64,000 bases of DNA from Levilactobacillus brevis ATCC 14869 = DSM 20054 (GTDB taxonomy: Bacteria > Bacillota > Bacilli > Lactobacillales > Lactobacillaceae), in assembly GCF_001433855.1 (NCBI RefSeq), contig NZ_AZCP01000006.1, positions 84,115 through 148,114 on the forward strand. Reading direction: 5' to 3'. The notes beneath the pieces were generated by a model that saw only the letters and a list, made by a program, of their open reading frames with translations, had not been told where the DNA came from and made no database searches. Positions 58,694 to 64,000 of this stretch are shown in pieces. The position numbers were made by a program, and so were the translations under genes. The first letter of the stretch is position 1. Every line of letters begins with the position of its first letter.

Positions 58694-60163
58694 CTATTCA
58701 TTAGTTTTCGCACGTTGTGAATGGGTCTGATGCTGATCTGGGAAAATAACCGTAAAGGTTGTCCCCACACCCTCTTTACTCGTCACACTAATTTTCCCAT
58801 GATGAAGTTGGACTAATTGGTGGACAATCGACAAGCCCAAGCCGGATTCACCATACTTGGTATTCTTGCGTGATGGGTCCGCCTTATAGTACCGTTCCCA
58901 AATATTTTTCAATTGTTCGTCAGACATGCCCATCCCCGTATCAGCAACCTTAACAATTGTTTCTTCATATCCACGTTGCGCCGACAAGGTAATCGTGCCA
59001 TTCTGCGTAAACTGAATGGCATTTTGCGTGATATTAAACATGACCTGAACAAAGCGGTCATAGTCTGCGTAAACCTCAATTTCTTTGGGAGCCTGCAATT
59101 CCAGAACATTGCCGGAGTCATCTGCCTTTTGTTTTAGCTGTTCCACAATGTTATGCAACGCATCAACTGCATTAAATTCATGTAAGTTCAATGCGATCTG
59201 ATTAGACCGAATCTTTTCATAATCCAAGTTCTCATTAACTAGACGAATCAGACGACTCGTTTCACTACGCATTAACTCAATGCTTTCTTCTTTGCTTTCC
59301 TCGGGAATGGCGTCATACGCCAACCCCTCCAGCAACCCGTTGATTGTTGTCAGTGGTGTCCGCATTTCGTGTGACGCATTGGCCATGAACTCACGCCGCC
59401 GTTTCTCTTGGCGTTGAATCTCCTCTTGTGACGCTTTCAATGAATGGGTCATCCCATTAAAATCATTGATCAAATCATCAATTTCATCTCGGTTACGACT
59501 AGCCATTTGAACATCATAGTTTCCCCTGGCCACTTGGTTGGTCGCCTTTCGCAATCGATTAATCCGTGACGTATAGTACCGCGCTAAAATGTAGCTCGCA
59601 ACGATTGCAACTAAACAGGAAAATAGGAGTGAGCGAATCAGATTACGGTTAATCTGATTCACGTTAGTATTAATATCTGAAACAAAAGCCCCCATAACCA
59701 CTACAGCAACTAGTTTATGATTATAGAAATAAGGCTTCATCACTTCAGTCACTGCCGGACTAACACGTCCATTCTTGTTGCGAACCCGGCGGTCAACGAC
59801 TTTATGAATAATCTGATTATTTTTCAATTTTTTCCAGTCGGTCTGATTGATCGCTTGTTGATAGATATTAGCCGGAAACACAATGCGATTTGACGAACTG
59901 TAAATCGTGGTACTGATCGCCTGGTTTTGTAACAGTTGTTCACTATTCTCTAAGGCCGTCGTATCAAAGTTAACCGTCTTTGGGCTTTGCGAACTGATCC
60001 GCAGCGATTGCTCAATCAAGCTGTTTGAATATTTTTCTAGCGAATTCCACGTGTTGCTATACACCATGTGACGGGTCATTTGTGAATAGGATACCCCCAT
60101 TAGCACCAAAATGATCGTAATCGCCGCAAAGAAGCCTAGCATTTGCTGGTACATGAGTTTCAT
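58694..60163 (-). CDS. Sensor histidine kinase (two-component system)
   Basis: 489 residues. Membrane helices at about 9-29 and 177-196 bracket an extracellular sensor domain. HAMP lies about 196-250, the HisKA phospho-acceptor is H265 in FMANASHEMRTPLTT, the N-box is VMFNITQNAIQFT, and the ATPase loop is GLGLSIVHQLVQLHHGKIS. Overlaps the regulator stop by 4 bp (ATGA). The stimulus is unknown. Confidence 0.95.
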   Translation of the reverse strand: MKLMYQQMLGFFAAITIILVLMGVSYSQMTRHMVYSNTWNSLEKYSNSLIEQSLRISSQSPKTVNFDTTALENSEQLLQNQAISTTIYSSSNRIVFPANIYQQAINQTDWKKLKNNQIIHKVVDRRVRNKNGRVSPAVTEVMKPYFYNHKLVAVVVMGAFVSDINTNVNQINRNLIRSLLFSCLVAIVASYILARYYTSRINRLRKATNQVARGNYDVQMASRNRDEIDDLINDFNGMTHSLKASQEEIQRQEKRRREFMANASHEMRTPLTTINGLLEGLAYDAIPEESKEESIELMRSETSRLIRLVNENLDYEKIRSNQIALNLHEFNAVDALHNIVEQLKQKADDSGNVLELQAPKEIEVYADYDRFVQVMFNITQNAIQFTQNGTITLSAQRGYEETIVKVADTGMGMSDEQLKNIWERYYKADPSRKNTKYGESGLGLSIVHQLVQLHHGKISVTSKEGVGTTFTVIFPDQHQTHSQRAKTNE

Positions 60164-60894
60164 TGCTGATCTGCTCCACTATCATCAAATTTATAACCAA
60201 CGCCCCACACGGTCTGAATGATCTGTGGGCCAACCTTTTCAATCTTCTGCCGTAACTTTTTAATATGGGCATCAACCGTCCGCTCATCGCCATAATACTC
60301 ATAATCCCAAACTAACTGTAGCAATTGTTCACGTGAGAATACCTGTCGTGGCTTTTGGGCCAGGGTTTTTAGTAGATCAAATTCCTTAGGCGTGAGATCC
60401 TGAATCTGATGACCATTCAAGTAGGCCTCCCGCGTCTTGGTATTTAACTTAAAGTTCTCCGTGACAACATCAAAGGCCTCAGTCTCGTTCAATGGTTCAG
60501 CTTCGGTCGGCTTAGCGGTGGGCCCCAATTCAGCCCGGCGATGTAAGGCCTTGATCCGCGCAATCAAGGTAATCGGACTAAATGGCTTGGTGACATAATC
60601 ATCAGCCCCCATTTCCAGTCCCAATACTTGATCACTTTCGGAGTCCCGGGCCGTTAGCATAATAATTGGAACGGTCGGCGAAAGTTTACGAATTTCAGCA
60701 CTGACCTGCATGCCATCCATACCAGGCAAGTTCAAATCCAGCGTTACCATATCCCAAATGTTGGGGTTAGCTGAAAACATCTCCACTGCTTCGTTACCAT
60801 CGTAGGCAAATTCGGCGTCCCATTGCTCTTTTTTAAAAAACATCGACATCATTTGTGATACGGAATGGTTGTCTTCAATCATTAATAACTTCAT
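60160..60894 (-). CDS. OmpR-family response regulator
   Basis: 244 residues. Receiver domain with acidic pair ED at 7-8, phospho-acceptor D53 in TLDLNLPGMDG and Lys in DDYVTKPFSP. C-terminal winged helix with LTPKEFDLLKTLAQKPRQVFSREQLLQLVWDYEYYGDERTVDAHIKKLRQKI. The ATG at 60894 has GGAGG five bases upstream. Cotranscribed with the kinase and located beside ssrA. Confidence 0.96.
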   Translation of the reverse strand: MKLLMIEDNHSVSQMMSMFFKKEQWDAEFAYDGNEAVEMFSANPNIWDMVTLDLNLPGMDGMQVSAEIRKLSPTVPIIMLTARDSESDQVLGLEMGADDYVTKPFSPITLIARIKALHRRAELGPTAKPTEAEPLNETEAFDVVTENFKLNTKTREAYLNGHQIQDLTPKEFDLLKTLAQKPRQVFSREQLLQLVWDYEYYGDERTVDAHIKKLRQKIEKVGPQIIQTVWGVGYKFDDSGADQQ

Positions 60895-61119
60895 TGCTAC
60901 CTCCAAAGGTTGCACACCCCGGGCATTAGCAAAAAGTTCGTTAGCCATAGTACCCTGAAACTACCAGGTTTATCAGAAATGACGATGATAGAACTATGAA
61001 GATTCTGTAACTTTTTGTCTGCCATAAATTAGCCCAGTGGTGTTGCTGACTTAGTTACCTATTATACTATACTGAAAGTCAAGATTTTTCCTTAAATTAA
61101 GCGTTATGGGCGAAATATT

Positions 61120-61147
61120 TTGCAGACGTCGTAGAATATGCTAAACT
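61120..61147 (+). promoter_or_regulatory. Promoter of ssrA
   Basis: TTGCAG (61120-61125), 16 bp, extended TGC then TAAACT (61142-61147), about 18 bp before tmRNA. Confidence 0.65.
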
Positions 61148-61164
61148 AGTAAAGTAATTGTCAC

Positions 61165-61533
61165 GGGGCCGTTCTGGATTCGACTGGTATAGGTTGCGCC
61201 CCAACTGCACTCCGTAGCGGCATCTACGTTAAAAGGTCCAGTTTAATTATAACTGCAAAAAATAATAACAATTCTTACGCTTTAGCTGCTTAATAGGCGC
61301 TTAACGTAGATCCTCCTAGGCTTGTCCGTGGTCTAGATCTGGGTCCTAAATTTAACGGACTTACGCTAACGACTCCCACCTGAAGTACGTTAGAAGAGAA
61401 AAATCAGGTTAGCTGTTCATGTGGGCCCTGACAGGCGGCAAGTTGGGCAGTGAAACCTTAAGTAGTCTGAATATGAGTGTAGACGTTGGGGTGGCAATAT
61501 GCTAGGACGCGGGTTCGATCCCCGCCGGCTCCA
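61165..61533 (+). ncRNA. ssrA: Transfer-messenger RNA
   Basis: About 369 nt. The tRNA-like ends GGGGCCG (61165-61171) and CGGCTCC + A pair, and GGTTCGATCCCC forms the T-loop. The messenger part encodes the tag (A)KNNNNSYALAA followed by TAA at 61255-61293. tmRNA with SmpB rescues stalled ribosomes and tags the product for degradation. An intrinsic terminator follows. Its 3' end is a common attachment site for phages and islands. Confidence 0.96.
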
Positions 61534-61566
61534 TATATGAGGAATCACGGGGTGTTATAAGCCCTT

Positions 61567-61597
61567 AAAACGCCGGTGTAAAGGCGTTTTTATTTTT
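61567..61597 (+). terminator. Terminator after ssrA
   Basis: AAAACGCC / GGCGTTTT stem, then TATTTTT. Confidence 0.88.
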
Positions 61598-61626
61598 GGC
61601 CGTTTTCATAGATTAGCACAATTTGA

Positions 61627-61692
61627 TTACCTTTCGTTACCTTTTTGATTACCTTTTACAGAATTTAGAATCATCACGGCAGGGCAATGGGG
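61627..61692 (-). pseudogene. Possible C-terminal scrap of a tyrosine integrase
   Basis: An open minus-strand frame of 21 codons that ends in AVMILNSVKGNQKGNER and a stop 94 bp past the tmRNA end. The KGNxKGN tail resembles the C-terminus of some phage integrases and lies where an ssrA-integrating phage integrase would end. There is no start codon signal, and the rest of the gene is absent. The identification rests only on this short tail and place. Confidence 0.3.
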
Positions 61693-61726
61693 CTATCGGT
61701 TATTTTAACCGGTGGCCTTTTATTTT
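61691..61726 (+). terminator. Strong plus-strand hairpin terminator
   Basis: GGCTATCGGTT / AACCGGTGGCC (two G-U) with an ATTTT loop, then TTTTATTTT. No gene of the window ends here, so it may be left over from the lost element. Confidence 0.7.
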
Positions 61727-61741
61727 GCCCTCAGATACCAC

Positions 61742-61827
61742 AAAAGCCCCACCCGAACCGTCGGGTAGAGCTTTGCTTGTGTGTAATACAGAGACGCATT
61801 ACTATTAAGTTTTAATGTTATCGGCTA
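61742..61827 (-). ncRNA. Candidate small RNA of about 85 nt
   Basis: A perfect TATAAT (61834-61839, minus strand) lies about 7 nt before the presumed start, and a 12-bp stem (61745-61756 with 61761-61772, two G-U) with TTTT ends it. A second hairpin AGTAAT...ATTACA is in between. No ORF is large enough. There is no good -35 box, so it is a candidate only. Confidence 0.35.
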
Positions 61828-61839
61828 GAGTCAATTATA

Positions 61840-61965
61840 CTACCTGCTGCAGGGATGACCTAACTAGTTATGCTCTGTCGTCCCCACTCTGAGGCGTATT
61901 CCAAACACACGTTCACGATTGCAGGTAGGTGCTTATAGGTTCAGGGTTACGTATCACCCTACCTA
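61840..61965 (+). ncRNA. Candidate structured RNA leader
   Basis: Nested complementarity: an outer stem CTACCTGC (61840-61847) with GCAGGTAG (61921-61928), an inner stem GGGATGAC (61852-61859) with GTCGTCCC (61877-61884), then a second hairpin TAGGT..AGGGT (61936-61947) with ACCCTACCTA (61956-61965). A TATACT-like -10 sits at its left edge. It precedes the tiny transmembrane ORFs by 30 bp. Folding by eye only. Confidence 0.4.
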
Positions 61966-61996
61966 GCTGTATCATAATGGCAGGGAGTGAGTTTAT

Positions 61997-62104
61997 ATGA
62001 GTAATAGAATGCTAAAGAAAAAGATTGAACATCAACGGATTTATTTAAGTATTGCTGTTACAGTCGGTGTGCTATTCGTAGTTGCCAATATCTTAGTCCA
62101 GTAG
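61997..62104 (+). CDS. Tiny transmembrane peptide 1
   Basis: 35 residues. A basic start (MSNRMLKKKIEHQR) is followed by one membrane helix (IYLSIAVTVGVLFVVANILV) and Gln. AGGGAG lies 8-10 bases before the ATG. Such short peptides occur in phage remnants, and some are type I toxins, but no family is recognised. First of three closely spaced ORFs in one direction. Confidence 0.5.
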   Translation: MSNRMLKKKIEHQRIYLSIAVTVGVLFVVANILVQ

Positions 62105-62117
62105 TCAGGATATCACA

Positions 62118-62213
62118 ATGGAAAGTAAAAAAGTAATTGCTTCGCCGTATGTGGCTATTGCGGTTAGTTTCCTGTCCCTACTGGCAAACGTAATTAATCT
62201 AATTTTGAGGTGA
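62118..62213 (+). CDS. Tiny transmembrane peptide 2
   Basis: 31 residues. Basic start (MESKKVIASPY) then a membrane helix (VAIAVSFLSLLANVINLILR). The AGGA before ATG is modest. It starts 14 bp after peptide 1 and ends just before the HTH gene, so they are likely cotranscribed. It loosely resembles Fst-type toxin peptides, but without the full motif. Confidence 0.45.
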   Translation: MESKKVIASPYVAIAVSFLSLLANVINLILR

Positions 62214-62217
62214 TAGC

Positions 62218-62436
62218 TTGGCAACACATATTAATTTAAACAATCCAGACATTATGACTGCGAAAGACGCCGCCTTGCGCTGGGGTAAAGCTCAAGACTA
62301 TGTTCGCCAAGTCCTACGCAGTAACCCTGCACGCTTTCCTGATGGGACAGTTAGAGTATTCTCTCGCCAAATTCTCGTGACGCGTGAGGGAATGGAAACA
62401 GTAACCGGTCACGGCGAGATTGCGCAACATAAGTAA
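62218..62436 (+). CDS. Phage-like helix-turn-helix protein
   Basis: 72 residues. Compact wHTH/AlpA-like pattern: MTAKDAALRWGKAQDYVRQVLRSNPARFPDGTVRVFSRQILVTREGMETVTG, as in small DNA-binding proteins of phages and islands, perhaps an excisionase or antirepressor. TTG start at 62218 with GAGGTGAT four bases upstream, overlapping the stop region of peptide 2. It supports a mobile-element origin for this region. Confidence 0.65.
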   Translation: MATHINLNNPDIMTAKDAALRWGKAQDYVRQVLRSNPARFPDGTVRVFSRQILVTREGMETVTGHGEIAQHK

Positions 62437-62528
62437 CAACCATCTTTCTTATTCAGAGGATGATTTTTAATTTACGTTTAGCAGCGTTACACTACTTGTG
62501 TACCACATATATATTAGGGGGTAACTAC

Positions 62529-63536
62529 ATGAAAAAGTTAACACACAAATACGCCACTGCTCTCATGCTGCTAGGGACAGTTGCAGGGATTGGACTTACT
62601 GCGGGGACAACTACAGCAAGTGCTAAAGCTAAAACACCCACTGCTGCACAGATAGCTGCTGCTCGCAAAAAAATAGCAGCTAACGAGAAAAAAGTTGATA
62701 GTGCTATTGATAAAATTGATATTAGTAATTTATCTAATCTAAACTCTATTTATACTTATGGCCCTATTGCAACTCAAACCGTGCAGCCATATAACATGTA
62801 TCAAACCTACAAACTGAAAAGTCCGTTAACATTGACCAACGAGTTTAGACACAAGACTGTCACTTTACCCAAGGGCTCAGTTGTCACTGGTTTAAATGAC
62901 GGCAAAGGTAACTTTCAAAATATTGATAACACTACCCTAAGTATCAAGAATCAGAAAAAGGTGTTCAAAAAATTAGGCAATTGGCACCGTAGCTTTGCAA
63001 TGTCCAAGAATAACGGTGGCGCAATGCAAAAGTACACTCGCAGTACTGCCTTTTCTAAAAACTCGCTGGCAAGTTTCCCACAATTATCAGTTAAGACTGC
63101 AAAAGCACAATATGATAACGCGGCCTCAAGCCTACCTTTCATTTCAGTAACTGCTGATAGCCAACTTGCTTACCACAAGACGGGCCAAACTTTCAGCGCT
63201 ATTAGTTACGCCAAAATTAAAAAGTTCAAGCGTACTCACTCAACCATCACTTACTACCTAAACAAGCGATTATCCGGTGTAACTACCAGAAAAATCAAGG
63301 TTGGTAACTCATATCAGTACAAGTTAAGTCTTAGACTGGGGCACGTTTTCCAGAGTAGTGATAGTTACAATGGTGACGCTGGTGCCTACAATCTGACTGT
63401 AAACAATGGCAAACAAGCCTTTTTCCTACCACTCGACAATGTAGCTGAGTCCTATATTTCCTCAATAAACGGCGATGAATACGTTAGTGATAATGATAAA
63501 AAAGTATCAACTGCTTTCGTCGAGGGACTATATTAG
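62529..63536 (+). CDS. Secreted protein, unknown function
   Basis: 335 residues. Clear Sec signal (MKKLTHKYATALMLLG...TTTASA) with cut near residue 37, then a coiled Lys/Ala stretch (TAAQIAAARKKIAANEKK) and a Thr/Asn/Tyr/Lys-rich body. Patterns such as NLSNLNSIYTYG, LPKGSVVTGLND and KIKKFKRTHSTITYYL resemble lactobacillus extracellular SLAP-like proteins, but there is no known domain or LPXTG anchor. The ATG at 62529 is chosen because AGGGGG precedes it. AT-rich. A broken copy of its tail lies downstream. Confidence 0.7.
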   Translation: MKKLTHKYATALMLLGTVAGIGLTAGTTTASAKAKTPTAAQIAAARKKIAANEKKVDSAIDKIDISNLSNLNSIYTYGPIATQTVQPYNMYQTYKLKSPLTLTNEFRHKTVTLPKGSVVTGLNDGKGNFQNIDNTTLSIKNQKKVFKKLGNWHRSFAMSKNNGGAMQKYTRSTAFSKNSLASFPQLSVKTAKAQYDNAASSLPFISVTADSQLAYHKTGQTFSAISYAKIKKFKRTHSTITYYLNKRLSGVTTRKIKVGNSYQYKLSLRLGHVFQSSDSYNGDAGAYNLTVNNGKQAFFLPLDNVAESYISSINGDEYVSDNDKKVSTAFVEGLY

Positions 63537-63700
63537 ACCTTTTCAAAGAGACTACCCACAACAGGGTGGCCTCTCAGACCCGTCACTACTCCACACAGAG
63601 CACCACAAAACCAATGTACCAGTCCACAACTAACAATACACAGGGAAGAAAAAACCAGCAACACTAACACACCATTCAAAAACTCCCTACTACGTATTGG

Positions 63701-63799
63701 TACACTCTCAGAATCACCGTTCAGCAATATGGTAATAACTATGTCAGTGCTAATGACAAAACGGTATAACCGGCTTTAATTAGAACACTATATTCATAA
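63701..63799 (+). pseudogene. Degenerate duplicate of the secreted protein C-terminus
   Basis: In one frame the sequence reads ...NNYVSANDKTV, stop, PALIRTLYS. The intact gene ends EYVSDNDKKVSTAFVEGLY. The shared YVSxNDKxV core and similar ending point to a second copy, now interrupted by TAA and lacking the N-terminal part. The match is short, so I am only fairly sure. Confidence 0.45.
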
Positions 63800-63874
63800 C
63801 AATCATAATTTTACCAAATACAGGTAACCCATGACTCTACTCCTATCCCCCGCAATAGCAAAAAGTGTATTTGT

Positions 63875-63904
63875 TTCGCACTTTCATCCCATAGACGGTA
63901 TGAT
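63875..63904 (+). promoter_or_regulatory. Probable promoter of arcA
   Basis: TTCGCA (63875-63880), 18 bp, TATGAT (63899-63904), about 34 bp before the ATG. Confidence 0.45.
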
Positions 63905-63937
63905 AAACTCAGAGTTAAGTGATGGGAGGAAATAAAC

Positions 63938-64000
63938 ATGACAAGTCCGATTCACGTAATGTCCGAAATTGGTAAGTTAAAGACGGTAATGCTCAAGCGG
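63938..64000 (+). CDS. arcA: Arginine deiminase, N-terminal start only
   Basis: 21 codons are visible and begin MTSPIHVMSEIGKLKTVMLKR, the classic arginine deiminase N-terminus (MTSPIHVxSEIGKLKxVxLKRPG). It turns arginine to citrulline and ammonia in the ADI pathway, which gives ATP and acid tolerance. RBS GGGAGG is seven bases before the ATG. The rest lies outside the window. Confidence 0.85.
   Translation, partial: MTSPIHVMSEIGKLKTVMLKR

Larger units (their letters stand above)
63537..63937. other. Non-coding gap with a broken paralog tail
   Basis: A hairpin with GAG..ACCC / GGGT..CTC (63548-63573) may end the secreted-protein transcript. After that I see only the decayed tail at 63701-63799 and the arcA promoter. 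No intact gene is visible. Confidence 0.45.

Noticed and set aside
61623..61657. GATTACCTTT direct repeats as an att core
   Set aside because: They are short and explained by the repeated KGN codons on the minus strand; they do not match the ssrA end.
61623..61808. 61-residue plus-strand frame after ssrA
   Set aside because: It runs through two strong terminator hairpins and has no RBS.
63533..63727. 64-residue hydrophobic minus-strand frame
   Set aside because: No ribosome-binding site, TTG start, antisense to the island gene end; hydrophobicity comes from base composition.
61600..64000. Second copy of the tmRNA 3' end as attR
   Set aside because: No repeat of GGTTCGATCCCCGCC was found downstream within the window.

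Overview
This window looks like a chromosome segment of a Lactobacillaceae species, probably a heterofermentative Levilactobacillus-type organism. The gene families are those of Firmicutes lactobacilli: DUF1694, DUF2969, DUF1146, MurT/GatD and a valS T-box. The tmRNA encodes the tag AKNNNNSYALAA, the D-Ala ligase has the D-lactate-type Phe, and an arginine deiminase gene begins at the right edge. The species is inferred from these features, not proven.

Positions 1-24.6 kb are core genes. They hold valS with its T-box, tpx, the thiolation pair nifS-thiI, ezrA, a free-Met-sulfoxide reductase and rpsD with a structured leader. Next come rarA, 6S RNA, a universal stress protein, a GDPD membrane protein and ddl, followed by a cell-shape block on the minus strand (rodA, yidD, mreB, murA). 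Positions 24.8-31.4 kb hold the complete ATP synthase operon atpBEFHAGDC, with a catabolite-repression-like (cre) palindrome upstream. Positions 31.6-37.2 kb hold a translation and nucleotide block: upp, glyA, a Sua5-type gene, prmC, prfA and tdk. Positions 37.4-39.5 kb carry murT-gatD, which amidates lipid II.

Positions 39.5-48.3 kb hold a serine hydrolase, a heterodimeric ABC exporter with one degenerate ATP site, and a divergent GGDEF/EAL pair forming a c-di-GMP module, plus an ion transporter. Positions 48.4-49.9 kb are accessory. They contain a secreted protein with the R / STS / ExE signature of mono-ADP-ribosyltransferase exotoxins, with an operator-like inverted repeat around its -10 box, just downstream of a tRNA-Gln(CTG) gene and near a tRNA-Glu(CTC) gene. 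Positions 50-61 kb return to mostly chromosomal functions: a TMEM175-like channel, TspO, YfhO, pgi, a GRP sugar transporter, an rRNA methyltransferase and an OmpR/EnvZ-type two-component system.

The tmRNA gene ssrA (61165-61533) seems to mark the edge of a decayed mobile element. After it come a possible integrase C-terminal scrap, strong hairpins on both strands, a structured leader, two tiny transmembrane peptides, a phage-like HTH protein and a secreted protein followed by a broken copy of its own tail. Then arcA starts. The two places most likely to hold undescribed biology are the secreted ADP-ribosyltransferase and the small-RNA/small-peptide cluster after ssrA.
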